Source of the DNA: Bog-159 sp050011755
GTDB lineage: Bacteria > Acidobacteriota > Terriglobia > Bryobacterales > Bryobacteraceae
DNA length: 64,000 nucleotides
NCBI GenBank assembly: GCA_050011755.1
Contig: JBEKIM010000001.1
Span: 1-64,000 of the forward strand
Reading direction: 5' to 3'
Part shown: positions 1-8,403 of the stretch, piece by piece
Position numbering within the stretch: position 1 is the first letter of the stretch
Layout: every line of letters begins with the position of its first letter
Position numbers and translations under genes: made by a program
Notes under the pieces: model-generated
Seen by the model: the letters and a program-made list of their open reading frames with translations, nothing else
What the model was told of the DNA's origin: nothing
The model's database searches: none

Positions 1-69
1 CTCTATGCGTGCGTCACCCACGATCTCGATGAACTCTTACGGGCGGTCGGGATCAAGGTCGCCGCCTGA
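1..69 (+). CDS. C-terminal tail of an unidentified protein (truncated by window edge)
   Basis: Frame 1 is open from the first base and ends at TGA 67-69. The visible 22 residues read LYACVTHDLDELLRAVGIKV plus two alanines. An amphipathic helix is likely, but no family can be named from so little. It lies on the same strand as the dehydrogenase that follows, about 320 bases upstream of it, so co-transcription is not supported. Confidence 0.45.
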   Translation, partial: LYACVTHDLDELLRAVGIKVAA

Positions 70-390
70 CCTTTGCGTAACGGGAACAAAATTCTCGTTG
101 CGCGCCGCATAACGGGCTAACGCACGCCGTCGGAAACCAGAGAGCCTGGTTGTACGTGAAGGAGGGCTTCAAACAGACCCCGGCCGGCTCCCTGCTCTAT
201 GGCGCGAGGGCTTTTCCGACCGTGACTCTGCCGGCACTCGGCGCACAGGCGGTCGTGCAGCGCAGAGATAACGGCTAGGAATATTTCTTCGGGTTTTAAC
301 CTGCCGAACATCCCCCGCGTCGACCCGCAACAGTAGTGCGCCGGAGGTTTGCTCCCTGTAGTCCGGGCAGCAATGCGAGAATGGAGTTCC
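70..390. other. Intergenic stretch, no gene supported
   Basis: No convincing coding frame is present: the antisense frame that extends from here into the dehydrogenase is Ser/Arg/Ala-rich shadow sequence. A weak stem, AACGGGA pairing with TCTCGTT (one G-T pair) around positions 78-98, could end the upstream gene but lacks a U-run. Nothing else was recognised. The promoter of the next gene is presumably here but was not identified. Confidence 0.4.
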
Positions 391-1230
391 ATGGGGAATT
401 CCGAGCGGCACAGATTCGAAGGACGAGTTGTTTTAATTACGGGCGCTTCTTCAGGTATCGGGGCCGCCCTGGCACGAGAATTCGCGCGCGAGGGCGCCCA
501 CACGGTGCTGGTGGCGCGGCGCGTGGAGCGGATAGAGGCCCTGGCGGCGGAACTGACCGCCAGCGGCAAGCGAGCCGTGGCTGTGGCGGGCGACGTGACG
601 CGGGATGGCGACATGGAGCGGGCCGTGGAACTGGCCCACAGTGAATTTGGCCGGCTGGATACGGCAGTGGCTAACGCGGGCATACTGGTGACGGGGCGGC
701 TCCTCACCCTGACCCTGAACGATTACCGCAAACAAATGGAAACAAATACGTTTGGTGCTCTGCGTACGGTCATGGCCGCATTGCCCGCACTGCAAGAGAC
801 ACGCGGCCGCATCGTCCTCATTGGGAGCTTGTTGGGGATGGTCTCAGTTCCCGGGGGCACGCCCTACTGCATGAGCAAGTTCGCCATGAACGGTCTTTCC
901 GATGGCCTGAGCCTGGAAATGGAGCCCTTCGGGGTCAGCGTCACACAGGTCATGTCCGGGTTCGTGGATACCGAGATCTATGACAACGCGCCGCTGCGGC
1001 GGCCGCCAAACAAATGGATCGCGCTGCGGGCGGACCAGGCGGCCGTTCGGATCGTGGCGGCCGTTTACCGCCGCAAACGCTGCCTGGTTCTTCCTTGGCC
1101 CACCAAGATGGCGATCCTTCTACAGCGGTATCTCCCGTGGGTAGTGCACCTTGCGCTGCGCCGCGCATTTCACAAATCGTCGCGCCTGCGGGAAGCGGAG
1201 GCCGCGGCGAAAGCTGGGACGGCAAAGTGA
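391..1230 (+). CDS. SDR-family NAD(P)-dependent oxidoreductase
   Basis: About 279 residues, a cytosolic classical short-chain dehydrogenase. The Rossmann cofactor motif TGASSGIG lies at residues 17-24, NAG at about 95-97, the catalytic Ser near 146 (IGS) and the Tyr-x3-Lys pair at Tyr159/Lys163 (YCMSK). The longer C-terminal part (VLPWPTKMAILLQRYLPWVV) is typical of SDRs acting on lipids or other bulky alcohols and may touch the membrane. The ATG at 391 follows GGAG four bases upstream; ATG 373 is an alternative. Substrate and neighbours give no firm pathway. It could be a generic ketoacyl or steroid-type reductase. Confidence 0.85.
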   Translation: MGNSERHRFEGRVVLITGASSGIGAALAREFAREGAHTVLVARRVERIEALAAELTASGKRAVAVAGDVTRDGDMERAVELAHSEFGRLDTAVANAGILVTGRLLTLTLNDYRKQMETNTFGALRTVMAALPALQETRGRIVLIGSLLGMVSVPGGTPYCMSKFAMNGLSDGLSLEMEPFGVSVTQVMSGFVDTEIYDNAPLRRPPNKWIALRADQAAVRIVAAVYRRKRCLVLPWPTKMAILLQRYLPWVVHLALRRAFHKSSRLREAEAAAKAGTAK

Positions 1231-1323
1231 AGGCCGGACAAAAAATAACGGTACTAAAACTAGTCCCCTTCGCAGGTTAAAGCAGTTGACTTTGTAATGG
1301 AAATCAGCCCAGAATCCAGAGGT

Positions 1324-2652
1324 ATGCTTAAGATTCTACAGAGTACGACTATCGCCAACCGGCTGGGGATCCTGCTGCTGACGCCTATGATCATACTGCC
1401 GTGCAGGGCCGCAAATACCCCGACGTTGACCACGCTATACAGTTTCACGGACCTGAGCGATGGCGGCGCCCCCGAAGCGGGTTTGGTCATATCGACCGGC
1501 GGCGCCCTGTTTGGCACAACCTCCAGCGGCGGGTCGGGATGGGGCAGCGTCTTTGAATTGATACCGGCGAAAGGTGGCACTTGGACCGAGGCTACGCTGT
1601 ATAGCTTCACCGGTGGCGCCGACGGGGGTAATCCAATCGCCGATCTGGTGATCGGCAAGAACAACGTGCTCTACGGCACGACCTATTGGGGCGGTGCGCA
1701 TGGTTATGGCACCGTTTTTCAATTAGCGCCGTCACAAGGCGGGGTCTGGACCGAAAAGGTTCTTTACAGTTTTGCAAACGGCAGCGATGGGGCTAATCCA
1801 GCGACAGGCCTGGCGTTGACGAGTACCGGCGTCCTTTACGGCACGACGTATAATGGCGGGGCTTCGAACCTGGGCACCGTTTTCGAATTGATTCCATCGG
1901 TCAGCGGGTGGACCGAGAAGGTGCTCTATGCGTTTCAGGGCAGCGCCGACGGATCGAATCCACTGACCGATTTAGTCGTCGCCAGCACCGGATCGTTGTA
2001 TGGAACGACCTCCCAAGGTGGATCCGGCACCAATTCAGGCGGCACCTATTCCAATGAGGGGACAATTTTTGAGCTGACGCCGAAAGGTGGCGGGGTCTGG
2101 GCCGAAACCGTGTTGTACACTTTCACAGGCGGCAGCGATGGCAGCTACCCCCAATCGCCGTTGATTATCGGCGCCAACAGCGTACTCTACGGCAGCGCAT
2201 TTTGGGGCGGTGCCGCAGCATGCCCGGTGTCGGACTACCCACAAGGTTGCGGCACAATTTTCCAATTAATTCCCCCCACGGGAACTGGAACCACCTGGAC
2301 ATTATCCGTTATTTACGCCTTCACCGGGCATAGCTCGGATGGAGCGCATCCGTATGGAAAGATGGCCGTTAACACGAGTGGAGAACTTTTCGGGACGACC
2401 TATAGCGGCGGCGCCAATGTCAACACTTGCATGTCGGATGCTTTCAGTGGCTGCGGCTCCGTGTTTTCGGCCAAGCCGCCGAGCAAAACGGGCGGCAAAT
2501 GGACCAAATCGAATATTACAGTCTTTCCCGGAAGCCCTGGCGGAGGCACCCCGACTGGCGTAATCCTCAGCACCGGCGGATCCCTGTACGGAACGACGAT
2601 CTCGGGCGGTAATACAGGCGGTTACGGAACCGTGTTCCTGATGACGCCGTAA
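1324..2652 (+). CDS. Secreted GloVer-type tandem-repeat protein (seven repeats)
   Basis: About 442 residues. An N-terminal hydrophobic export signal (GILLLTPMIILP) is followed by seven repeats of roughly 50-60 residues. Each has the pattern LYSF-x-x-x-x-DG-x-x-P ... LYGTT-x-x-GG ... GTVFxL-x-P, and degeneracy grows towards the end. Such repeats are known from the 'choice-of-anchor tandem repeat GloVer-containing' family, common in Acidobacteria, and are expected to fold as a beta-propeller. No catalytic motif or anchor is visible. The start is uncertain: an in-frame ATG at 1297 would add nine residues before the signal peptide; 1324 gives a normal signal. Function is unknown; a surface-binding or adhesion role is only a guess. 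Confidence 0.8.
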   Translation: MLKILQSTTIANRLGILLLTPMIILPCRAANTPTLTTLYSFTDLSDGGAPEAGLVISTGGALFGTTSSGGSGWGSVFELIPAKGGTWTEATLYSFTGGADGGNPIADLVIGKNNVLYGTTYWGGAHGYGTVFQLAPSQGGVWTEKVLYSFANGSDGANPATGLALTSTGVLYGTTYNGGASNLGTVFELIPSVSGWTEKVLYAFQGSADGSNPLTDLVVASTGSLYGTTSQGGSGTNSGGTYSNEGTIFELTPKGGGVWAETVLYTFTGGSDGSYPQSPLIIGANSVLYGSAFWGGAAACPVSDYPQGCGTIFQLIPPTGTGTTWTLSVIYAFTGHSSDGAHPYGKMAVNTSGELFGTTYSGGANVNTCMSDAFSGCGSVFSAKPPSKTGGKWTKSNITVFPGSPGGGTPTGVILSTGGSLYGTTISGGNTGGYGTVFLMTP

Positions 2653-2687
2653 CGCCTCGATAGCGTATTCAACGCGCGCCGCCGATT

Positions 2688-3962
2688 TCATGCGTGCGGT
2701 GCCAGCTCTGGGGGGTGGTGTTCGAGGCTGGGCCCTGGCGGGTCTCCGGCCAATAAATACTTGATTCCCACCGCGCTTAGCATGGAAGTTGCCAGCGCCA
2801 TGATGACGAATGCCACGAAGATGCGCTGATCGATCAGGCCGTACTCCAGAGCTACCGTGGTGAGAACGATTCCGACGGCGCCGCGCGCATTCATCCCCAG
2901 TGCCACCATCAGAGCTTCCTGCGGCTTCTTACCGCCGAGCCTGGCACCCAGGAAAACGCCGCTGATCTTGCCGGCACAGGCGACCAATAACACAAAGCCG
3001 ACCAGCAGCAGATCGAAGTTTGCCACGAAATTGGCCTTCAGGCCGATCGAGACGAAGTACAGTGTCGCAAATATGCCGGTCGTGGTCTGGTAAAAGCTCT
3101 CGTGGGCGAGCTTGCGCGCGTCTGGAATGCGTCCCAATGCCACACCGGCAAGGAACGCACCCAATGTTGCGTGGGTACCCGCAGCCTCTGAAAAAATAGC
3201 TGCGCCGATCAATACCAGGAATGTCAATTTCAGTTGCAAGGTGTCTTTAGGTAGATTCAGCCAACCGACAGCGCGCTGTATTCGCTGGTTGGACAAATTC
3301 AAGATCAATCCAAAGACCAACACGACAGCCACCAGGCTGGCCCACCAGTTCCGGCCGGAGTGGCCTTCCCCTCCGAAGTTGCTCAGGATGACCGCGAAGA
3401 GACCCCAGCCGACCAAGTCGTCGAGCATCGCCGCAGACATCACAATGGCACCCAGTTCGGTCTTCATGAGATTCAGATCCATCAAGATGCGGGCAATCAC
3501 CGGAAGGGCGGATATGGACAAAATGGTGCCCACAAAGAGCGCCAGGAGGGGCGTATGAGTCTGCGTCTTATTGCGCCAGAACTCCGGCCAGATCAGGACG
3601 GATCCCATGCCGAGGAAGAGCGGCACCAGGATGCCCATGAAACTGGTCCAGAAGATGGGCAGTCCCAGTTGGCGCAGCCGCTTAGGCTGTAACTCCAGGC
3701 CGGCCATGAAGACGAAAAGCAGCAAGCCCAACTCGGTAACGGCCTCACGCGCCTGAGTGGCGCGGCCGAGGGCTGGGAAAACCCTCGCGAAGAGGTGTGG
3801 GGAGGCCATGCCGAAAACACTAGGACCGAGCAAGACGCCACACAGAAGTTCCAAGACGAGCGGCGATAATGCAAGCCTTTCGAGCAGCTTAGCCATGCAC
3901 AATGGAATCGCCAGAACCAGCCCGATCTGCACCAGGAACAAAGTTAGAGTGGGTGCGTCCAT
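2688..3962 (-). CDS. Cation:proton antiporter, CPA2/KefB-type membrane domain
   Basis: About 424 residues and strongly hydrophobic, with around 12 membrane segments (for example LTLFLVQIGLVLAIPL, ALFVGTILSISALPVIA, LLVGFVLLVACA). The motif MSAAMLDDLVGWGLF holds the paired acidic residues that bind cation and proton in CPA2 exchangers. It should exchange Na+ or K+ for H+ in the inner membrane. There is no C-terminal TrkA/KTN nucleotide-binding domain, unlike full KefB/KefC. ATG 3962 is chosen; an in-frame TTG 12 bases upstream (3974) is possible and neither has a clear Shine-Dalgarno. It is convergent with the GloVer gene, with 35 bases between the stops. Confidence 0.88.
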   Translation of the reverse strand: MDAPTLTLFLVQIGLVLAIPLCMAKLLERLALSPLVLELLCGVLLGPSVFGMASPHLFARVFPALGRATQAREAVTELGLLLFVFMAGLELQPKRLRQLGLPIFWTSFMGILVPLFLGMGSVLIWPEFWRNKTQTHTPLLALFVGTILSISALPVIARILMDLNLMKTELGAIVMSAAMLDDLVGWGLFAVILSNFGGEGHSGRNWWASLVAVVLVFGLILNLSNQRIQRAVGWLNLPKDTLQLKLTFLVLIGAAIFSEAAGTHATLGAFLAGVALGRIPDARKLAHESFYQTTTGIFATLYFVSIGLKANFVANFDLLLVGFVLLVACAGKISGVFLGARLGGKKPQEALMVALGMNARGAVGIVLTTVALEYGLIDQRIFVAFVIMALATSMLSAVGIKYLLAGDPPGPSLEHHPPELAPHA

Positions 3963-4040
3963 GGGGAGGCTCAATTATAGCAAGGAGCTTTTGGCGGCCA
4001 GTTTCGGAAAGCGGCGCATGTGTGGTAAATTCGACGCCTG

Positions 4041-4544
4041 ATGGCGAGTCAACCTCCGTTACCGGCGATGTCCAAGATCGAAAAGCAGCAGTTTCGCCGT
4101 ATCTGCGGCAAATTTGCCAGCGGGATCACCATTGCGACAGTCCTGGATTCCACGGGCGCCTGCCATGGCATGACGGCCAACTCCTTCACATCGGTGTCGC
4201 TGATGCCGCCCCTCGTCCTGGTATGCGTGGACCATCGGGCCCGTATTCGGGAACACTTCCGGATCGGCGAATTCTTTGGCATCAACATTCTCGGCGCGGG
4301 ACAAAAGGAACTATCCGATAAATTCGCCGGCAGCGGTTACGACCGCTTCGAAGGCGTCGACTGGTACGCGGGCCGAACGGGTGTCCCCTTGTTGCCGGAC
4401 GTTCTGGCGACGCTGGAATGCTCCCGCGTAAACGTGGTGACGGCCGGTGACCACGATATCGTGATTGGGGAGGTGCTCCATGCGGATTGCCAGGAGGGCG
4501 AGCCGCTGGTATTCTACGCCTCCCAATACCGGTGCTTAGGTTAG
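4041..4544 (+). CDS. Flavin reductase-like FMN-binding protein
   Basis: 167 residues, the usual size for the flavin reductase-like domain. The hallmark run from FASGITIATV through HGMTANSFTSVSLMPPLVLVCVD is residues ~25-70, and the FGINIL strand also fits. Such enzymes reduce FMN/FAD with NAD(P)H and often feed reduced flavin to a two-component monooxygenase or halogenase. A flavin-dependent halogenase-like gene sits at 8404-10053 and no other flavin-consuming partner is adjacent, so a functional link is possible but unproven. The gene is divergent from the antiporter with a gap of about 78 bases. Confidence 0.85.
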   Translation: MASQPPLPAMSKIEKQQFRRICGKFASGITIATVLDSTGACHGMTANSFTSVSLMPPLVLVCVDHRARIREHFRIGEFFGINILGAGQKELSDKFAGSGYDRFEGVDWYAGRTGVPLLPDVLATLECSRVNVVTAGDHDIVIGEVLHADCQEGEPLVFYASQYRCLG

Positions 4545-4560
4545 CAGTAAGTGAGATCAC

Positions 4561-4576
4561 GGTAAGGGTACTTACC
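4561..4576. promoter_or_regulatory. 16-base dyad GGTAAG-GGTA-CTTACC upstream of the secreted hydrolase
   Basis: A perfect 6-base inverted repeat with a 4-base centre, 52 bases before the GTG start at 4629. A possible -10 element TATACT (4604-4609) inside GGGTGTATACT lies between them; no convincing -35 was found. The position fits an activator or repressor site. Confidence 0.4.
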
Positions 4577-4628
4577 GGTATGAGGGAAACGCTCCTCCGG
4601 GTGTATACTGGCGGAACAGGAGCGAGAC

Positions 4629-6203
4629 GTGTATCCCCGCAGGCTTTTTGTGGCGACTGTTGTTTTGGCGGTAATAGGCTGTATTGCCCCGGCGGCCAGT
4701 GCCGGGACCAAAGTAGCCATAAACATAAACACTGGGACTTCATCTCCCCTGGCAGCGGGATTCAGCGGCTTTAATTCGCCCCAATTGCGCAATGGTGTGG
4801 AGTATTACGATCCGAAATTCGTTGCGGCGGTCACGCCGCTTAAGCCGGGCTGGCTGCGATTTCCGGCCGGAACCGGGTCCATGGCGTACGACTGGAATCC
4901 CCAGGACGCCTCTGGCGGCCACATTAACATAGCCTGGATGAACTCCCTGATCGATGGCAACCCACCTTTGGTAACCGGGCAACCCGCGAATATTCTAGAA
5001 GCTTCGCAGCCGCTCACTCAGGCAAAAGGCGGCGTCTGGCTATCGGATTTCGCCACGTTCGCGAATACTTTCGGCGCCGCGACAGTCATCTGCTTCAATG
5101 GCTTTACCGATACCAATTCCGGCAGCGCGACGCTGATGGCGCAGGCGGCCCAGAGCCTGGGATTGAATGTGGTGGAGTGGGAACTGGCCAACGAGGCATA
5201 TCTTTATCCGCTCATCTTCCCGACCGCTGCGGCCTACGCGACGGCCATGTACGATCCCTATTTCACGGGTATTGCATCCGCCTCGCCAGCGGCCGCTGTC
5301 GGCTTGTTTCTGGCCGGTCTTTTTCCGGGAAACACCAACAATTACTCCGCTTGGGACAGCGGCCTGTCGTCTTATGCGCCGCAATATTGGAACGCCGTAT
5401 CGATGCATGTTTACCCAGTGACAAGGATTGTCAGTCCTACGGAAACGATCGAGACCCTGAATGGTGTCCTGGCGCACGGCACGGGCGAATACATCAGTTC
5501 CTATGTGGATCCCATCGCTGGCGCCAACACGCCGGTCTTTATCACGGAATTGAACTGTTGTTCTCCGGATGGGGACAAGTTCCTGAGCTTCCTGTATAAC
5601 GGCGTCTTCCTGGCGGAATACATTGCGCGGATGTCAGTGGTCCCCAACGTAAAGGCAGTCGGGGTGAACTCCCTCTACACCGACAATTACGACTATCACG
5701 GAGTGATCCAATCCGTCGATGATTACGAAAGTTATCTTCTGGGCCAAGTGGCCGCCAACCCGAATTTCTCGACCGACACCGCGACCGACCCGAACACGCA
5801 GTTTCAGTTCTACACCTCGGCGCCGGGGCTGGCGCTGGAAGTTGCCAATCAGGCCATCAATAGCAGCACCGCGATCTGGCCCACGACTGTGACCGGCGGC
5901 CCGTTCGTGCCGACTCTAGGCTACGGCGGCCAACCGATGCCGGCGGTCTACGCGCAGGGCTACATGGGAAGCAACGGCAGCCACTACGTCCTGATTACGA
6001 ACAAGTCTTCCAGTACATGCACCACCACGATACAGATGAATGGAAAAGGCATCACCGGCAATATGAGCATCACTACGGTCTCTCATTCGAGCGGCTTGGT
6101 GGGGAACACGGCGGCGGCGCCTAATACTGTACAGATCCAGACCAACACGTCGGCCAATCCCATTGCCATCGGGCCGTATAGCGTAACCGCGGTTAACTGG
6201 TAG
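4629..6203 (+). CDS. Secreted clan GH-A glycoside hydrolase (GH79/GH51-like)
   Basis: 524 residues with an N-terminal signal peptide ending near PAASAGT. The body matches a (beta/alpha)8 glycosidase of clan GH-A. RFPAGTGSMAYDW (residues 78-89) corresponds to the conserved 'RFPGG...W' strand of GH51/GH79-type enzymes. WELANE (184-189) carries the likely acid/base Glu189, and VFITELN (303-309) the likely nucleophile Glu308. A C-terminal beta domain (from about 430) is rich in Ser/Thr, like the accessory beta-sandwich of these families. GTG start 4629 is supported by AGGAG six bases upstream. It probably cleaves an uronide- or arabinose-containing plant or microbial glycan outside the cytoplasm; the exact family needs a profile search. 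Confidence 0.75.
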   Translation: MYPRRLFVATVVLAVIGCIAPAASAGTKVAININTGTSSPLAAGFSGFNSPQLRNGVEYYDPKFVAAVTPLKPGWLRFPAGTGSMAYDWNPQDASGGHINIAWMNSLIDGNPPLVTGQPANILEASQPLTQAKGGVWLSDFATFANTFGAATVICFNGFTDTNSGSATLMAQAAQSLGLNVVEWELANEAYLYPLIFPTAAAYATAMYDPYFTGIASASPAAAVGLFLAGLFPGNTNNYSAWDSGLSSYAPQYWNAVSMHVYPVTRIVSPTETIETLNGVLAHGTGEYISSYVDPIAGANTPVFITELNCCSPDGDKFLSFLYNGVFLAEYIARMSVVPNVKAVGVNSLYTDNYDYHGVIQSVDDYESYLLGQVAANPNFSTDTATDPNTQFQFYTSAPGLALEVANQAINSSTAIWPTTVTGGPFVPTLGYGGQPMPAVYAQGYMGSNGSHYVLITNKSSSTCTTTIQMNGKGITGNMSITTVSHSSGLVGNTAAAPNTVQIQTNTSANPIAIGPYSVTAVNW

Positions 6204-6221
6204 GGGGCTGGCGCACGGCCG

Positions 6222-6248
6222 CTTAAGAAACAGTACGTAGTACTTAAG
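6222..6248. promoter_or_regulatory. Nested dyad AGTAC-GTA-GTACT flanked by CTTAAG boxes
   Basis: AGTACGTAGTACT (6232-6244) is an inverted repeat with a 3-base centre; CTTAAG palindromes occur at 6222-6227 and 6243-6248. It lies about 60 bases upstream of the -10-like TATACT at 6308-6313, which again sits in the 11-mer GGGTGTATACT seen before the gene at 4629. Confidence 0.4.
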
Positions 6249-6343
6249 CCACAGAAACCGTGCCCTTTAGGCGATGATCCGGTGGTAATGGGCCCTTATT
6301 TGGGTGTATACTAAGCGCATTGGAAAGGGCCGGACCACACCTT

Positions 6344-8365
6344 ATGAGACGATTTTGTAGCGCCTGCCTGGTACTTGCCGGTTATGCCTGGCTGCCGACG
6401 GCCGCTTCAGCTGAGAATTGTTCGGGTCTGCCGACTCAGTTCAACGGAAATCAGTTTCCAAAGGGCAATTTCATCAGTAACTTCGACAATAACTGTTATC
6501 TTATTCCCCTATCGACCGGAAACGGATCGACCAGCGAACAAGGCGATCTCAACAGCGTCTATAACAAGCTGTACTTTAATATCAACCCGAATATACCGCC
6601 ATACGAGCTCATTATTCTGGGGAGCTTTCCAAACGCCCGCTACTTCTCAATCGGACTTTACGACGATCATTCGGCGATTACTCAGAATCTTACAGATCTG
6701 GACATCGCGCCCCTGACGTCAAGCTATATCAATCCGTTCCAGCCAGGAGCGGCCTTTGTAAGCGGGCAACAGTACGGCGCGGCCATCCATTTGGGGGGAA
6801 CTCCGGGCACTTTGCAGACGGGCTGCATGATGACCGGATATAACACCGAATCGAATGTGATGGATGGCACGCAGCGGCATCCCTACATGAACTGGAATTT
6901 CTATCCGACGTTCTTGAGGTCGGGTAACGGTTATCCGTTTCACGAGGTCGACACGCCGGAGCACTCCAATCCGAATACGGCGGGCGCCATCATTATCCGT
7001 GCATATCTGGATCTTAGCGCACCCGGCCCAGCTACCCTCCCACATGTCATCGTGCGGGATGTGGCGTCCGGCTGTGCGTACCCGGCGGCCTATGTAACGG
7101 GTACGATGAATGTGATCACGACCAACTCAACTACCGGAAATACCTGGCAGAATCAGAAGCAGGTTCAAGAGCATAACACGTATGCGAATTGGCAGTCGAC
7201 GGATTGCTGGGGAGATATACCCTCGAGCAAGATACAGTGGCTGCGGGAAGACGAGTATGTGGCCGGGTCGAATCCGGATGCCGGCTATATGCTGGCTTAC
7301 GTGCCGTCCGGGTTGCCGCAGACCCTGCTGAATGCCGGCGAAGTCATGCTGCTACAATTTCAGGTACCGACCACGCCGCCTACGCCGTGTATAAACGGTT
7401 GTTCCCGATCGGGAAACGAACAGATGCGGTATATGAGCATCTCGTTTGAAATCCCCGGGGGAGGCACCCTGGCTAGCCTTCCCGACAGTTGTCCTTTGAA
7501 CCCAGTGACTCCGTGTATACCCCTGGTGCAAGACCCGAACGGCTTCGTCAGCCTGGTGGTGGGGACGGGCGTGCCCCAACCGTCCTGGGTGACGCCGGCG
7601 AACGGCTATACGTGGCTGGATTTGTCGAAGACCGGAAACCCGAACTACATGCAGTTGAATGAGATCGCCATACGTGACATCCTGCCCGGCAGCTGGTACA
7701 GTTGCTCCGCGCAGCAGGTACCTTACAAGGTGGGGGAAGCCACTACGGCGGGCGATGGCCTAATGGGCCTGTATTCGCCCGTGATCACGTACCCGGCGGT
7801 GGGAACCGGACCCTCAACCGGCCTGCCGGCAACCGCTACGCCACTGGCTTGCCCGAAGGGAAACCCGAAATGCAACGCCTGTGCCGTGTATCCGATCGGC
7901 CCGCCTGAGGTTACCACTCCGTCGAACGCTACATGCGGGGTCCTGGCGCCCAATCCGATTACCATTACGACGCTCACCACGCAATGTTCCAATGTGCCCG
8001 GATATCCGGGATGCGAGCAGATCGTCGTCCAATCCGCCCCCCCAATCAGCATCATGGGCAGTGGATTCGGCAGTTTTCCGCTAGGGCTTCCTTATACGGG
8101 GAACTCAAATTTTCTCCAAATTACGGATACCACCCAGGGTTGGAGCGCTGGCTATACCGGGAATCCATGTACGGTAACAGTTGGCGAATGGTCCGACGGC
8201 CTGATATCGCTGATCGCGAATGTGAATCAAAGCGGCAGTGCGTGCCCTTTGGCGGCTGGGGACGTCCTGAATGTGACGGTCTGGAATCCGCAATATACGC
8301 CATCGACCGCGTCTCTTCAGGCCACCGTTGCCGCGCAAAGCAGCGGCATCGCCCGACGGCCATAG
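6344..8365 (+). CDS. Secreted Cys-rich protein of unknown function with C-terminal IPT/TIG-like region
   Basis: About 673 residues. The signal peptide is clear (RRFCSACLVLAGYAWLPTAASA). The N-terminal half contains ELIILGSFPNARYFSIGLYDD followed by SAITQN, which resembles the beta-strand core of DUF1214/DUF1254-type proteins, but I cannot assign it. Many cysteines in pairs (for example TPCINGCSRSGN and LACPKGNPKCNACAV) suggest disulfides. The last ~130 residues contain ISIMGSGFG and VTVGEWSDGLISLIANV, like an IPT/TIG Ig-like fold. A TTG at 6320 could add eight residues; ATG 6344 gives the normal signal peptide. It shares a promoter-like 11-mer with the hydrolase gene upstream. Confidence 0.6.
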   Translation: MRRFCSACLVLAGYAWLPTAASAENCSGLPTQFNGNQFPKGNFISNFDNNCYLIPLSTGNGSTSEQGDLNSVYNKLYFNINPNIPPYELIILGSFPNARYFSIGLYDDHSAITQNLTDLDIAPLTSSYINPFQPGAAFVSGQQYGAAIHLGGTPGTLQTGCMMTGYNTESNVMDGTQRHPYMNWNFYPTFLRSGNGYPFHEVDTPEHSNPNTAGAIIIRAYLDLSAPGPATLPHVIVRDVASGCAYPAAYVTGTMNVITTNSTTGNTWQNQKQVQEHNTYANWQSTDCWGDIPSSKIQWLREDEYVAGSNPDAGYMLAYVPSGLPQTLLNAGEVMLLQFQVPTTPPTPCINGCSRSGNEQMRYMSISFEIPGGGTLASLPDSCPLNPVTPCIPLVQDPNGFVSLVVGTGVPQPSWVTPANGYTWLDLSKTGNPNYMQLNEIAIRDILPGSWYSCSAQQVPYKVGEATTAGDGLMGLYSPVITYPAVGTGPSTGLPATATPLACPKGNPKCNACAVYPIGPPEVTTPSNATCGVLAPNPITITTLTTQCSNVPGYPGCEQIVVQSAPPISIMGSGFGSFPLGLPYTGNSNFLQITDTTQGWSAGYTGNPCTVTVGEWSDGLISLIANVNQSGSACPLAAGDVLNVTVWNPQYTPSTASLQATVAAQSSGIARRP

Positions 8366-8403
8366 CCGCACAAGTCGCCCTACCGTGGCCGCAAAGTGCC
8401 GGT

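Noticed and set aside
117..707. Minus-strand open frame across the leader and start of the first SDR
   Set aside because: Ser/Arg/Ala low-complexity composition and overlap with a well-supported dehydrogenase.
1430..2640. Regular short repeats that could look like CRISPR or satellite DNA
   Set aside because: Period of roughly 150-180 bases follows codon frame and encodes the GloVer motif; no identical repeats with unique spacers.
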